From Propionibacteriaceae bacterium (GTDB lineage Bacteria; Actinomycetota; Actinomycetes; Propionibacteriales; Propionibacteriaceae), in NCBI GenBank assembly GCA_031268515.1, contig JAIRXC010000097.1:1-39634 (forward strand): 39,634 bases of DNA, in the 5' to 3' direction. Positions 8,211-17,761 of the stretch are shown here, piece by piece (position 1 is the stretch's first letter; every line of letters starts with the position of its first letter). Below the pieces are notes generated by a model. The model was not told the origin of the DNA, did no database searches, and saw nothing but the letters and a program-made list of their open reading frames with translations. Made by a program: the position numbers and the translations under genes.

Positions 8211-9061
8211 AAGCGGAGCAGCCCTTCGGCGCGTTCGACGACGTTGGCGAGCAGCATGGCCCGAGTCATGGGGCCGACGCCGCCTGGGGTCGGGGCGACC
8301 AGCGAGGCGGTCTCCCAGACGCTGGGGCTGAGGTCGCCGGCCAGGCCTTTGTCCGTACGGCTGACGCCCACGTCGATGGCGACGGCGCCAGGTTTCAGCA
8401 TGTCGCCCCGGATGAGGCCGGGCGAGCCCGCCGCGGCGACGACGATGTCAGCCCGGCGCGTGCAGGCGGCCAGGTCCCGCGTGCCCGTATGGCAAAGCGT
8501 GACAGTCGCGTTCTCGGTCCGACGCGTCAGGAGAAGGCCGAGGGGCCGGCCCACCGTGGCGCCCCGGCCGACCACGCAGACCTCGGCCCCAGCCAGAGGG
8601 ACGTCGTAGCGGCGGAGGAGTTCGACGATGCCCCGCGGCGTGCAAGGCAACGGACCCGGTAATCCCAACACGAGTTTGCCAAGGTTGACCGGGTGGAGGC
8701 CGTCGGCGTCCTTGTCCGGATCGACCAGCGACAGCGCCCAAGCGTCGCTGAGGTGGCGGGGCAGGGGCAGTTGGACTATGAAGCCGACGCAGGCTGGATC
8801 GGCGTTGAGGCTGGCCACAGCCTCTTCGACCTGGGCGGCGCTGGCCTCGGCGGGCAAGTCGAGCCGGATCGAGTCGATGCCGGCCTCGGCGCAGTCTCGT
8901 TGCTTGCCGGCGACGTAGGAACGGCTGGCCGGGTCGTCTCCGACGAGGATGACGCCGAGGCCGCAGGCGCCGCCGCGGCCACGCAAAGCCGCGACCCGGT
9001 CCTTGAGATCGGCCCGGATGGCGGCGGCGGCGGCTTTGCCGTCGATCTTGGCAGCGGCCAC
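8207..9061 (-). CDS. folD: Bifunctional methylene-THF dehydrogenase / methenyl-THF cyclohydrolase
   Basis: 284 residues; makes 10-formyl-tetrahydrofolate from methylene-tetrahydrofolate in the cytoplasm, feeding the formyl-transfer steps carried out by PurN and PurH nearby. Signature pieces: [18 protein letters not shown] with the YxxxK catalytic Lys, [21 protein letters not shown], the nucleotide loop [16 protein letters not shown], and the C-terminal [14 protein letters not shown]. The GTG start is preceded by GAGGAGG at 7-base spacing. The only anomaly is its separation from purH by an opposite-strand gene. Confidence 0.97.
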   Translation of the reverse strand: MAAAKIDGKAAAAAIRADLKDRVAALRGRGGACGLGVILVGDDPASRSYVAGKQRDCAEAGIDSIRLDLPAEASAAQVEEAVASLNADPACVGFIVQLPLPRHLSDAWALSLVDPDKDADGLHPVNLGKLVLGLPGPLPCTPRGIVELLRRYDVPLAGAEVCVVGRGATVGRPLGLLLTRRTENATVTLCHTGTRDLAACTRRADIVVAAAGSPGLIRGDMLKPGAVAIDVGVSRTDKGLAGDLSPSVWETASLVAPTPGGVGPMTRAMLLANVVERAEGLLRL

Positions 9062-9809
9062 GGGCGGTCCTCCTCATCACGATCACGGCTGTCGCGCTGG
9101 GCGACTGTTGCGGCCGCCCATTCTACGAGTTTGTCCGGCCAGTTCCTCCCAAAGCCCCGGCGCCTAGCTGGCGCCGCCGCCGGACCCCGCCCGCCCGCGA
9201 TCAGCCGGAACCGGGTTGACAGACTTGCCGAGTTCTGAGGTCGGACTCCGGCCCGCCCGTGATCGCCCAGTCCCCAAGACGGTCCCGGCCCGCGCGTACC
9301 GCCTGGTCAAGTCTGCAGCTGTGGCAGGGACGCCGCGACTGGTCCCGGCCGCCGCGCCTGATGCCGGGGAACGCGCCGAGCCCAGCGCCTGACTCCGGCC
9401 TACGGACGACCGCCGGGAAAGGCCAGCGGTTCGATTCCGCATGTAAGGCCTGGCCTCGGCCCGCACTCGACCGCCTCGGGGATTGGGACAGGCTCGGGGC
9501 CTCGGAGGCCTGACCCCCAGGGATTGGGATGGACTCGGGGCATTGGAGGCATGCCCCTGGTCCGAGCGCGCCCCAAAAAGCGTTTCGGCCCGGGCGAGGC
9601 CGGCCGCGGCGCCAGAACCTGTTATATGCGTCGCCAAACCTCGCCCTGCACATTTAATTGCCACTGCTTTAGCAGCGACTTCAAATAGTTTTCTCACAGC
9701 TTTTTTATGCCTGGCCACTTGCGTCTAAACCAGGTAGCCAGCATCATGAGCTGCGACGCCGGGCGGTGAAAATAAGGTCGCTAACCGAGCGGGATGACGG
9801 GGGACCAAC
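9062..9809. other. 748-base non-coding interval upstream of folD and the condensation-like gene
   Basis: No reading frame here has believable coding character. It separates the divergent folD and 9810 genes, so it must hold both promoters. The left two thirds is very GC-rich with scattered short repeats (for example CCCGCCCGYGATC near 9190 and 9253). Positions 9640-9780 are clearly more AT-rich (TTTAATTGCC, AAATAGTTTTC, GCTTTTTTATG) and are the likely promoter region for the + strand gene. No confident -35/-10 pair is claimed. Confidence 0.6.
9478..9561. repeat. 42-base tandem repeat, two copies
   Basis: Units start at 9478 and 9520. Both begin GGGATTGGGA, continue with a CTCGGGGC core and end in a GGAGGC...CCCC block. 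Copies differ at several positions, so the duplication is not fresh. It lies in the non-coding interval left of the condensation-like gene. Confidence 0.65.
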
Positions 9810-11087
9810 GTGAACGTCTACAAAGTCGAAGCTTTTGATGTCTGGAATTTCCTGTTCAGCCTTGCCCACTGTCCCCAGATGGTGCGCTGGCGCGGCGATT
9901 TCGACGGCTTCATCGACCTGGACACGCTGGGCCAAGCGGTCGAGGCCTCCTACAAAGCCATGCCGCTGATCGCCGCCCGCTTCGTCGACGGTTTGCTACG
10001 GCCGGCCTGGCGGCCACGGACAGTCGCCTTGGACGAGGTCCTCCAATTGGTCGAGCGGCCCGCCGAACCGGAGGCGGCGGCGCAAGCGGCCTTGGCCGTC
10101 GACGTCGACATCGCCCAGGGGCCGCAGCTGCGCCTGACGGTCATCCGCCAAGACGACCACGACACGCTCTGCGCCGTCGTCAACCACATGTTGTGCGACG
10201 GCGTCGGTTTCAAGGACTACCTGGCCGAACTCAGCCGCCTCTACAGCCAGATCGCCGCCGGCCGCCAGCCCGACCCGTTGCCGCCGCTGCCGCGGGGCAT
10301 CGGCCCGGTCGCCGCCCGCTACACACCCTCCGAACGCCTCCACATCGCCCTCGGCCGGATGGAGCAATTCAACCGCCAGGCCATCGACGCGGCCGGCGCG
10401 GTCTCCTTCGAGCGGCCGGACGGTCCAGACCAGTTCATTGTCAAGACGGTGCCGGCGGCGGTTTTCGAGCCGGCCCGTCTCGGCGCCAAAGCCCTCGGCG
10501 GCACGGTCAACGACCTGCTCATGGCCGCCTTCGCGCGAGCCTGGTGCGCCGAGACCGGCGCCTGCCGTATGGCCTTGCCCTCGACCGTCGACCTGCGCGC
10601 CTTCTTGCCGCCTGGCCAACGGCCAGCCCTGGCTCACCTGGCCGGCAACTGCATGGTCGCCTTGGAGATTCCGCCGGGACAGCCGCTGGCCGACACGCTG
10701 CAGCAAGTCAGCTCGCAGATGGCGGTGCACAAACAAGGCATCGCGCCGTTGCGGACCGCCCTCAAATGGCCGATCGCCACGACCACCTGCCCCTACCCGC
10801 TACTCAAGCGCAACTACGGCAGTTTTCTCAACCTGCCCGGTGTCTCCTTCTCCAACATCGGCGTCATCGACCCCGAAAAGATCGCCTTCGCCGGCCTCGC
10901 CCTTACCGCCTCCCACCTCTGCACGGCGGTCAAACCGCCGCCGTATTTCCAGCTGGTCGCCACCTCCTTCCAAGGTTCGCTGACCTTGTCGGCCAACCTG
11001 CGCGGCGACGGGCAAGCGGCAGTTTTGGCCCTACGGGTCTTCCAGGCCATGGCCGACGAGTTCGCGACGCTAAAACCGCCCAGCTGA
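9810..11087 (+). CDS. Condensation-domain-like acyltransferase (CAT/HxxxD superfamily)
   Basis: 425 residues. The active-site motif of this superfamily is visible as VVNHMLCDGVGF (His126-x3-Asp130-Gly131; the frequent first His of HHxxxDG is Asn here). A second family feature is the late VSFSNIGVIDPEK strand, and the middle has GGTVNDLLMAAFARAW, typical of condensation and PapA/alcohol-acyltransferase folds. Such enzymes transfer acyl or peptidyl groups to an amine or alcohol. There is no carrier or adenylation domain and no NRPS neighbour, so it is a free-standing enzyme of unknown substrate. It is expected to be cytoplasmic: no signal peptide is seen. It sits on the opposite strand between folD and purH, interrupting a metabolic block that is often continuous in actinobacteria. 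Confidence 0.8.
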   Translation: MNVYKVEAFDVWNFLFSLAHCPQMVRWRGDFDGFIDLDTLGQAVEASYKAMPLIAARFVDGLLRPAWRPRTVALDEVLQLVERPAEPEAAAQAALAVDVDIAQGPQLRLTVIRQDDHDTLCAVVNHMLCDGVGFKDYLAELSRLYSQIAAGRQPDPLPPLPRGIGPVAARYTPSERLHIALGRMEQFNRQAIDAAGAVSFERPDGPDQFIVKTVPAAVFEPARLGAKALGGTVNDLLMAAFARAWCAETGACRMALPSTVDLRAFLPPGQRPALAHLAGNCMVALEIPPGQPLADTLQQVSSQMAVHKQGIAPLRTALKWPIATTTCPYPLLKRNYGSFLNLPGVSFSNIGVIDPEKIAFAGLALTASHLCTAVKPPPYFQLVATSFQGSLTLSANLRGDGQAAVLALRVFQAMADEFATLKPPS

Positions 11088-11165
11088 CAAGGCTGCGGCA
11101 ACTGGCCTACGCAGCCTGGGCCCGGGCTCCCGCGGGCTGGCCCAATCGAGCAAGCACGGGGCCTT

Positions 11166-11190
11166 TGGCCCGCCTGGAAGCACCGGGCCA
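11166..11190. terminator. Hairpin between convergent genes
   Basis: TGGCCCG (11166-11172) pairs with CGGGCCA (11184-11190) across 11 bases, in the 131-base gap between the convergent condensation-like gene and purH. No T-run follows on either strand, so a terminator role is a guess from position. Confidence 0.3.
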
Positions 11191-11218
11191 GGACCCCTGT
11201 GAAACGGGCCGGGGCGGT

Positions 11219-12766
11219 TCAGTGGAAGAAATGGCGCGTGCCGGTGAAATACAATGCCACGCCCGCCGCCGCACAGGCCGCGATCGTCTCGTCGTCGCGG
11301 ATCGAGCCGCCCGGCTCGACGATGGCCCTGACGCCGGCGGCGATGAGGATGGCAGGACCGTCGGCGAAGGGGAAGAAGGCGTCCGAGGCGGCCAGCGCCC
11401 CCAGAGCGCGGCCGCCGGCCCGCTCGACCGCCAACCGGCAAGCGTCGACCCGGTTGACCTGGCCCATGCCGACGCCGACCGAAGCGCCGTCTGAAGCCAA
11501 CAAGATGGCGTTCGACTTGACCGACCGGCAGGCCCGCCAAGCGAAGGCGAGGTCGGCTAGTTGGGCGGCGTCAACCGCCGGGCCGGCCTCAAGGGTCCAA
11601 GCGGCGGGGTCGTCGCCGGGCGCGTCGACCGCGTCGGAGTCTTGGACGAGGAGGCCGCCAGAAAGGAAACGGCGCTCGCGGCGGCGAGGGTAGGGGCCGG
11701 CTTGGAGCAGACGCAGGTTTTTCTTGGCGCTAAGAAGAGCGAGAGCGTCGGGATCGTAGGCCGGGGCGACGACGACCTCCGTGAAGATCGGCCGGATCTG
11801 CTCAGCCAAGGCCAAGGTGACAGGACGGTTGGCCGCGATGACGCCGCCGTACGCGGAAACGGGGTCGCAGGCGTGGGCTTTGCGGTGGGCTTCGGCGATG
11901 TCCGCGCCGACGGCGATGCCGCAGGGATTGGCGTGTTTGACGACGGCGACGGCGGGGGCGGCGAAATCGTAGGCGGCGCGGTAGGCGGCGTCGGCGTCAG
12001 TGTAGTTGTTGTACGACATTGGTTTGCCGCCCAGTTGGGCCGCCTGGGCCAGGCCGCCGGCGTCGGAGCCGGTGTAGAGGGCGGCCCGCTGGTGGGCGTT
12101 CTCGCCGTAACGCAACTCAGCCTGCCGATGCCAAGCGCCGCCGAGCCAGACGGGGAAGGCGGCGTCGTCGGAGCCGGCGGCCTCGGTCAGCCAGGTCGCG
12201 ACCTGGACGTCGTAACCAGCGGTGTGTTGGAAGGCGGCGGCGGCCAAGGCCCGGCGTTCGGCCAGACTGTAGCCGCCGGCGGCCAACGCGGCCCGCAGGC
12301 CGCCGTATTGTCCCGGCGATGTCACAACCGCCAAACAGGCGTGGTTCTTGGCGGCGGCCCGGACCATGGCGGGGCCGCCGATGTCGATCTGCTCGACGCA
12401 GTCGTCGAAGCCGGCCCCGGCGGCGACGGTTTGGGCGAAGGGATAGAGATTGGAGATGACAAGATCGAAAGGTTCGATGCCGAGGCTGGCCAACTGATCG
12501 CTGTGGGAGGCGAGCCGCCGATCGGCCAACAGCCCGGCGTGGACGGCCGGATGGAGGGTCTTGACGCGCCCGTCTAGGCACTCCGGGAAGCCGGTCAGTT
12601 CGGACACCTCGGTGACAAGGCAGCCGGCGGCGCGCAGGACGGCGGCAGTGCTGCCAGTCGAAACCAAGGCGACCCCGGCGGCGGCCAGCTCTTGGCCCAG
12701 TTCAGCCAAGCCAGTCTTGTCGTAGACACTGACAAGAGCGCGTTTCAAGGGGATACGGTCGGCCAT
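11219..12766 (-). CDS. purH: Bifunctional AICAR transformylase / IMP cyclohydrolase
   Basis: About 515 residues from the chosen start; last two steps of de novo IMP synthesis. The N-terminal cyclohydrolase domain begins [16 protein letters not shown] and holds [23 protein letters not shown] and [16 protein letters not shown]. The transformylase domain shows [54 protein letters not shown] and the terminal [10 protein letters not shown] / [10 protein letters not shown] / [10 protein letters not shown] block. Two adjacent ATGs exist (12769 and 12766). The second is better spaced from GAAAGG and overlaps the purN stop as TGATG. An upstream in-frame extension to 12841 lies inside purN and is unlikely to be translated. 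Confidence 0.96.
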   Translation of the reverse strand: MADRIPLKRALVSVYDKTGLAELGQELAAAGVALVSTGSTAAVLRAAGCLVTEVSELTGFPECLDGRVKTLHPAVHAGLLADRRLASHSDQLASLGIEPFDLVISNLYPFAQTVAAGAGFDDCVEQIDIGGPAMVRAAAKNHACLAVVTSPGQYGGLRAALAAGGYSLAERRALAAAAFQHTAGYDVQVATWLTEAAGSDDAAFPVWLGGAWHRQAELRYGENAHQRAALYTGSDAGGLAQAAQLGGKPMSYNNYTDADAAYRAAYDFAAPAVAVVKHANPCGIAVGADIAEAHRKAHACDPVSAYGGVIAANRPVTLALAEQIRPIFTEVVVAPAYDPDALALLSAKKNLRLLQAGPYPRRRERRFLSGGLLVQDSDAVDAPGDDPAAWTLEAGPAVDAAQLADLAFAWRACRSVKSNAILLASDGASVGVGMGQVNRVDACRLAVERAGGRALGALAASDAFFPFADGPAILIAAGVRAIVEPGGSIRDDETIAACAAAGVALYFTGTRHFFH

Positions 12767-13407
12767 CATCGCCTTTCGGTCGTGTAAGCGGTCTGGAAAG
12801 AGGTAGCGGGGGCGGCTGGTCCGGCGGCGGGCCGCGGCCAAGTCCGCAGCGTCTCGATGAGGAGGCGGCGTTCTTCGACCTTGACGCGCTCATGCAAGCT
12901 GGCTTCATCGTCGCCGGGTTCGACCGGCACCGCCGCCTGAGCCAGGATCGGTCCGGTGTCGATCCCCTCGTCGACGAGGAAAATCGTGCAACCGGTGACC
13001 TTGACGCCGTGGGCGAGGGCGTCCCGGACCCCGTGCTGGCCGGGGAAGGCCGGCAACAAAGCGGGGTGGGTGTTGATGAAACGCCCGCCGAAACGGCCCA
13101 GGAAAACCGGGCCGACCAGGCGCATGAAACCGGCCGAGACGACCAGGTCAGGCTCACAGGCGGCGACCCGTTCCGTCAAGGACCGATCCCAGGCGGCCCG
13201 GTCGTCTCCGGCGGCCAGCGGCAAGGTGAAAACCGGCAGTCCGGCGGCTTCGGCCAGGGCCAAGCCGGCGGCCGGCCGGTCGGCGCCGACGGCGGCCACT
13301 TCGACGTCGAGGCTGCCGTCGGCGACAGCGGCCAAGACGGCTTGCAGAAGACTGCCGGCGCCTGAGATGAGGACCACGACTTTGAGTCGCGTGACAGATG
13401 CCGGCAC
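12766..13407 (-). CDS. purN: Phosphoribosylglycinamide formyltransferase
   Basis: About 213 residues; transfers formyl from 10-formyl-THF to GAR, the third step of purine synthesis. The start region [15 protein letters not shown] is the GAR-binding loop. The catalytic set is present: [17 protein letters not shown] (Asn, His) and [13 protein letters not shown] (Asp). The GTG at 13407 is chosen because AGGA lies 8 bases upstream. An ATG at 13416 has AGG directly abutting it and is less likely. Its stop overlaps the purH start, so purN-purH is one translational unit. Confidence 0.93.
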   Translation of the reverse strand: MPASVTRLKVVVLISGAGSLLQAVLAAVADGSLDVEVAAVGADRPAAGLALAEAAGLPVFTLPLAAGDDRAAWDRSLTERVAACEPDLVVSAGFMRLVGPVFLGRFGGRFINTHPALLPAFPGQHGVRDALAHGVKVTGCTIFLVDEGIDTGPILAQAAVPVEPGDDEASLHERVKVEERRLLIETLRTWPRPAAGPAAPATSFQTAYTTERR

Positions 13408-13646
13408 GGCGGCCATCCTAACCTGGCCGTAGGAGGTTGCCGCAGTCCAGCAGCCGGCGGACGCCGCGGCAAACAAGCTGGCCAGAGAACGCCGCCGGCG
13501 GCTCTGGAAATTTGAATACGCGCGGTGTCCGCCAAGCTGAGGCGCGGCAGACCGGCCTTTGACGCTTCGCCTAGGATGGGCAGGTCCCTGCGGCGCCCCT
13601 CGGTTCGAGCCGGCGGGCGCTTGTGGAACACCGGACGGAGCGTGTC

Positions 13647-15263
13647 GTGGAACGTACCCCTGTCCCTGGCGGCCGCCTCACCGCCTCGTCAGGAAACTCT
13701 GATTGGTCAACGGCCGCGCGCGAGCGTCCCCGCGCCGGCCAAAGCTCCGCCCGAAGGCCAGGCGGGGCGCGGCGGGCCGCCGGCCCCGAGTCCCGGGTCG
13801 GCCGTGTCGGCTACGGCGGGGCGCTCGGCTGGACCGTCGCCGGCGCCTACGTGCCCGGCCTCGGCCTCATCCGGGCTGGCCGTCGTGTCGCCGGCGTTCT
13901 CGCCCTCGCCCTCGCCGCCGCCGCCGCGGCCGCCGCCGTCTACCTCGTCCTCCACCCTCAAACCGCCCTCGCTTACGCCGCCTCGCCTCGTTTCCTCCGC
14001 TGGGCCGCCATGGCCTGCGTCGTCCTCGCCTTCGCCTGGGGCGCCCTCGCCGTCGTGACATACTGGTTGCTTTCGCCCCGCCATCTCAGCGCGCTCCAGC
14101 GCCTGACAGCCGGACTCGTCATCGCGGCGCTCGTCTTCAGCGTCTCGGCCCCGCTGTCCGTGGCCGCCCGCTACGCCGTCTCCCAGGCCAACCTCGTCTC
14201 CACCGTCTTCGCAGGCGAAGACGAGCCGGTCAGCGTGACCGCGCCGACCTTCAGCCCCGGCACGGCCACCGACCCGTGGGCCAACACGGACCGTGTCAAC
14301 ATCCTCTTCCTCGGCTATGACCGCGGCATGGGCCGCGACGAAGACGAGGGCGGGCTGACCGACTCGATCATGGTCGCGAGCATCGACGCGAAAACCGGCG
14401 GCACGGTTTTGACCTCCCTGCCCCGCAACACCGCCCGTATGCCATTCCCCGCCGATTCCCCCTTGTCAGAAGCTTTTCCCTACGGCTGGTACAACGGTTA
14501 TGACTCGGACGACCTCGAGTGGATGCTCAACACGATGTACCGGAATCTGCCCGCCCTCGTGGACCCAGACATCATCGGACCGACCCGGGACCTGGGCGCC
14601 GACGCCCTCAAGTTGTCGGTAGGGGAAGCGTTGGGGCTGCACATCGACTACTACGTCCTCGTCAACATCGACGGCGCCATCGACCTTGTCGACGCCATCG
14701 GCGGCATCACGGTCAACGTCAACAAGCAACTGCCCTTGGACGGGGGATATTACCTGGAGCCGGGCCCTGACCAGCACCTCAACGGCTGGGACGCCATCCA
14801 ATACGCCCGGACCCGCAAAGCCGACGACGATTACCACCGGATGGCCCGCCAACGCTGCGTCATCAATGCTGTCATCAAGCAATCCGATTTTGCGACGCTG
14901 CTGACCCGCTACGAGGCGGTGGCGGCGGCCGGTTCGAACCTCATCCGGACCGATGTGCCGGCGACGATGCTGCCGGCCCTCCTCCAGTTGGCGCTGCGAG
15001 TCAAAAACGGGACGATCACGAGCTTGCAATTCGGCGGCCAAGGCGACTTTGAATTCGACTCTTCCAACCCGGATTTCCAGATGATGCGGCAACGGATGAG
15101 CGACGCTGTCGCCGCGGCGGCGGCTCCCGCCGACCCCGGCAGCGGAACCACGGAGGCGGGCGAAGGCCAACCAGAAGATCCGGCGGACCCCGGCCAAAAC
15201 CCCCCGCCTTCAGCCGGCGAAGCGGTCAACCTGGACGACGCCTGTGCTTACAACCCGGAATAG
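13647..15263 (+). CDS. LCP (LytR-CpsA-Psr) family cell-wall glycopolymer ligase-type protein
   Basis: About 538 residues. After a basic N-terminus come several hydrophobic segments (around VAGVLALALAAAAAAAAVYL, MACVVLAFAWGALAVVTYWLL and LTAGLVIAALVFSVSAPL), then an extracytoplasmic LCP domain. Its conserved pieces are VNILFLGYDRG, GLTDSIMVASID, LTSLPRNT, YYVLVNIDGAIDLVDAIGG, QYARTRKADDDYHRMARQR and a Pro/Gly/Glu-rich tail. LCP enzymes transfer undecaprenyl-linked wall polymers onto peptidoglycan or arabinogalactan, so this protein could serve the glycopolymer genes at 25-39 kb; that link is inference. Most LCP proteins have one membrane segment, so the multi-segment N-terminus is notable but known in actinobacteria. 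GTG at 13647 has GGAG 6 bases upstream; an in-frame GTG at 13623 lacks a site. Confidence 0.92.
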   Translation: MERTPVPGGRLTASSGNSDWSTAARERPRAGQSSARRPGGARRAAGPESRVGRVGYGGALGWTVAGAYVPGLGLIRAGRRVAGVLALALAAAAAAAAVYLVLHPQTALAYAASPRFLRWAAMACVVLAFAWGALAVVTYWLLSPRHLSALQRLTAGLVIAALVFSVSAPLSVAARYAVSQANLVSTVFAGEDEPVSVTAPTFSPGTATDPWANTDRVNILFLGYDRGMGRDEDEGGLTDSIMVASIDAKTGGTVLTSLPRNTARMPFPADSPLSEAFPYGWYNGYDSDDLEWMLNTMYRNLPALVDPDIIGPTRDLGADALKLSVGEALGLHIDYYVLVNIDGAIDLVDAIGGITVNVNKQLPLDGGYYLEPGPDQHLNGWDAIQYARTRKADDDYHRMARQRCVINAVIKQSDFATLLTRYEAVAAAGSNLIRTDVPATMLPALLQLALRVKNGTITSLQFGGQGDFEFDSSNPDFQMMRQRMSDAVAAAAAPADPGSGTTEAGEGQPEDPADPGQNPPPSAGEAVNLDDACAYNPE

Positions 15264-15425
15264 GCGTTTGCAAAACGGCGTGGAGCTGAGCGGTCCGGCG
15301 GAGAGCTGGGCGACCCCGCGTAGGCCAAGCACGGCAAACATGCTCACGCCTGGTTGCGCGCAACTGCGCCGAGCCATGGCAGTAGCCGCTCCCCCGACCC
15401 AACCAAATCGCAATCGGTGGGGCGA

Positions 15426-15872
15426 TTAGCCGTCAAGCGGCAGCAGAACGAACGCGGGGTGACGGCTCAGAGGCCTGACCGTACGGTAATCCTGGTCTGT
15501 CGCCACCAGCAGGTTGGTCTCGAGGCGGCCTGCCGCCACCACGTTCATCGCGTCAGCTAAGTCAAGCGAGTCCCGCTTGCGCCGTTTGCGCGCGACCAGG
15601 CCTTGGTACTGGGCGGCCAATTCCCGCGCCGCCGAATAATCCGCCGCCACGGGGTTGAACAGTTCATAGAACCCGCCGGCCACATCGCCCAGGAAGTCGT
15701 CCGCCGCAGAGCGCAAGCCGTAAGAGACGAGCACATGGTGCACCTCCGTCACAACCAAGGGCGTGATGTACACGGCGGCGCCCGCCTCAAGGACTTCGCG
15801 GAAGGCGACATGGCCCGGTTCCGCCTCGTTGAGCGCGGCGATAATCCCGCCGGAGTCCGCGAGCAACCTCAT
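15426..15872 (-). CDS. vapC: VapC-type PIN-domain toxin (putative ribonuclease)
   Basis: 148 residues. The acidic PIN pattern is present: Asp in LLADSGGIIAALN, Glu in PLVVTEVHHVL, and Asp residues in SLDLADAMNVVAA and LLVATDQDYR. PIN toxins of VapBC modules cleave RNA, often tRNA or rRNA. The start overlaps the stop of the antitoxin gene by 4 bases (ATGA), the usual VapBC arrangement. It converges with the LCP gene; the 162 bases between them contain no gene. Confidence 0.87.
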   Translation of the reverse strand: MRLLADSGGIIAALNEAEPGHVAFREVLEAGAAVYITPLVVTEVHHVLVSYGLRSAADDFLGDVAGGFYELFNPVAADYSAARELAAQYQGLVARKRRKRDSLDLADAMNVVAAGRLETNLLVATDQDYRTVRPLSRHPAFVLLPLDG

Positions 15873-16093
15873 TCGCCCAACGTTTCCAGCAACTCATCCA
15901 TCTTGCCCACCAACCCCGGAGCGTTGAATCCGGCCTGCATGGCGGGACGCCGGCGCAGATGGTCGTGGACAACCTGGGTCGCGCCGTCCCGCAGCAGGTC
16001 CGCCAGCGAGCGCCCAGTCAGAGCCGAAACCCGGTCCAAATCTGTCTTGAGCTCATCGTCTAAGTAGACGCTGGTCTTTATCATGCCACCCAT
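15869..16093 (-). CDS. vapB: VapB-type ribbon-helix-helix antitoxin
   Basis: 74 residues. The N-terminal strand and helices read MIKTSVYLDDELKTDLDRVS followed by TGRSLADLLRDG, a typical ribbon-helix-helix DNA-binding fold. The C-terminal tail, rich in hydrophobic residues and ending in KMDELLETLGE, is the likely toxin-neutralising part. It is expected to bind its own promoter in 16094-16207. The start could also be the ATG three codons later (16084); AGGG lies 4 bases before the first one. Confidence 0.82.
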   Translation of the reverse strand: MGGMIKTSVYLDDELKTDLDRVSALTGRSLADLLRDGATQVVHDHLRRRPAMQAGFNAPGLVGKMDELLETLGE

Positions 16094-16207
16094 TGTGCCC
16101 TACATGCGGCTGCGTGCTCGGCCGGGGGAAAGCGGAGCATCCTTGGCGACTGCCCGTGCCGCGGGCTTGGCCAGTCAAGCCCGGTTCTCCGGTCCGACGG
16201 AGCCTCC

Positions 16208-16867
16208 TCAGGGTTTCGCCGCGGGCGGCTCCGTCATCACCTTGAAGTCGCTTTGAAGGTTGTGCAGCCCGTTCCAGGCCAGATTGACCAGGTGGGAAGC
16301 CACTTCTCGCTTCGGCAGTTCGGGGTTGTCCAGCCACCATTGGCCGGTCATCGCCACGAGGCCGGTCAGCGCTTGGGCGTACAACAACGCCGCCTTGGGA
16401 TCGATGTGCCGGGATGTGAAAACGGGGATGAGCAGGCCTTCGACCCGGACGATGACGTCGTTGAGGATGCTGGCGAAACCGCCGCCGCCGCTTTCCGAGG
16501 TGTCCCGCATGATGATCTGGAAGCCTTCGGGGCAAGACTCGATGTAGTCGAGCAGGGCCAGCGTGCCGAGTTCGAGCAGCCGGCGGGAACCGGCCCGGGG
16601 AGTTTGGATGGCGTCGCGGATAGCCGTCAAGAGCGTGTGGACCTCGCGGTCGACGACGACGTCGTAGAGGCCTTCTTTACCTGAGAAATGCTCGTAGACG
16701 ACTGGTTTGCTGACCCCGGCCCGGGTGGCGATCTCCTCGATGCTCGTCCCGTCGAAGCCTTTCTCGGCGAAACAAGCGCGGGCGACCGTGACCAATTGGT
16801 CGCGCCTTTCCGCGCCCGTCATGCGGACGCGCGGTCGGCGGATTGGTTCGGCTTCGGTTTCAGTCAT
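16208..16867 (-). CDS. TetR-family transcriptional regulator
   Basis: 219 residues. The N-terminal helix-turn-helix domain reads RRDQLVTVARACFAEKGFDGT, SIEEIATRAGVSKPVVYEHF, SGKEGLYDVVVD, textbook TetR. The C-terminal ligand-binding part is helical with QALTGLVAMTGQWWLDNPEL, seen in many TetR proteins of unknown ligand. There is no operon partner: the neighbours are the vapB promoter side and the end of rloB. Its target cannot be assigned. An internal ATG at codon 16 is a possible alternative start. Confidence 0.9.
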   Translation of the reverse strand: MTETEAEPIRRPRVRMTGAERRDQLVTVARACFAEKGFDGTSIEEIATRAGVSKPVVYEHFSGKEGLYDVVVDREVHTLLTAIRDAIQTPRAGSRRLLELGTLALLDYIESCPEGFQIIMRDTSESGGGGFASILNDVIVRVEGLLIPVFTSRHIDPKAALLYAQALTGLVAMTGQWWLDNPELPKREVASHLVNLAWNGLHNLQSDFKVMTEPPAAKP

Positions 16868-16954
16868 CGCGGCTTAAGTCTTTCACGCCCGGGCGGAGCC
16901 GCGGCAAGTCCCGGTCCCAGCGCCAGCCTGCCGGCAGCCCGGCGCTGTCCGACG

Positions 16955-17035
16955 CCCTCATGCCTACGACCGGAGGGGGCGGCATGGCCGATCGGCTCTC
17001 CCAGGCGCCCCGGCCCCCTCATGCCTACGCCCGGA
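16955..17035. repeat. 20-base direct repeat in the tetR-rloB gap
   Basis: CCCTCATGCCTACGACCGGA at 16955-16974 recurs at 17016-17035 with one mismatch (61-base spacing). The 234-base gap 16868-17101 holds no gene and presumably contains the tetR promoter. The pair could be a regulator binding site or a small duplication. Confidence 0.5.
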
Positions 17036-17101
17036 AGCCAACAGCTTCGCCGGTCGTCGTCCGCGAGCGACGGCAACTGGGCGCCGGGGGCGCAATGGCG
17101 C

Positions 17102-17761
17102 TCAATAGGGCCATTGGTTGGAGTATGACTGTCCTTGACTGGCGCGCCAGGCGCTAGTAATGCGATCTATCAGATTGTCAACCTCGGAGGAGGGCCGATT
17201 GTCCGGAAAGGACCGGTCGGCTCGCCGATGAGCACCGCGGGCAGACTCAGCGCGGCGCATCGCGTCAGCCATGTGGCCAGCCAAGACTCCGAAGGCCACG
17301 CCATCTTTCCGGTAGAGCAGCCAGACTTTTGACAACGCCTCTTCGACTGACTTTTGATCACAGCCAGGATTCATGAAGTCGGCGAAGTGCCACAGCAACC
17401 ACAGCTCAAAGGAAGGGTTCGACAGAGCGATGTGGATTTTCTGATACCGCTCGGCCGTCTGCAGAGCCTGGCACACCTTCTCGGTGCGTCCATCCCAATC
17501 GAAGACAACCCACACCTCGTCAAACGCTGGATCAATGCCGCGCGCGTGGTCGCCCCTTTGGAGTCTCCTGGCCTCCTCGACCAGCGACACGGGATCAGGG
17601 TGTTGGCCAGACGTGGCTTTCACGACGACAGCGCGGCTTCGGAGACGTTCCCGCACGAATGCGAAATAGCTGGACTCGGTCTTTCCTTCACACACTATGA
17701 GGAACCGCCGGTGAGGCGTCAGAGACGGGCGACGGCGCTTACCGCGCGAGGAGCGGTCCAT
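17102..17761 (-). CDS. rloB: RloB-like protein with TOPRIM-type fold
   Basis: About 219 residues. The N-terminus PHRRFLIVCEGKTESSYF carries the conserved Glu, and WVVFDWDGR carries the DxD of a TOPRIM-like nuclease/primase fold. SNPSFELWLLWHF is a hallmark of the RloB family, known from Campylobacter restriction loci and related to AbiL-type abortive infection pairs. The ATG at 17761 overlaps the stop of the upstream ATPase gene as TGATG, which fixes the start; a longer frame to 17938 lies inside the ATPase gene and is not used. It probably acts together with RloA as a nuclease effector controlled by the ATPase; this is inferred from the family, not shown here. Confidence 0.86.
   Translation of the reverse strand: MDRSSRGKRRRPSLTPHRRFLIVCEGKTESSYFAFVRERLRSRAVVVKATSGQHPDPVSLVEEARRLQRGDHARGIDPAFDEVWVVFDWDGRTEKVCQALQTAERYQKIHIALSNPSFELWLLWHFADFMNPGCDQKSVEEALSKVWLLYRKDGVAFGVLAGHMADAMRRAESARGAHRRADRSFPDNRPSSEVDNLIDRITSAWRASQGQSYSNQWPY

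Noticed and set aside
10193-11494. A 433-codon + strand frame over the condensation-like gene and the end of purH
   Set aside because: Arg/Pro-rich and out of frame; it runs across the end of two supported genes on opposite strands.
11561-12577. A 338-codon + strand frame opposite purH
   Set aside because: Antisense shadow of purH; Gly/Val-rich with no recognisable motif.
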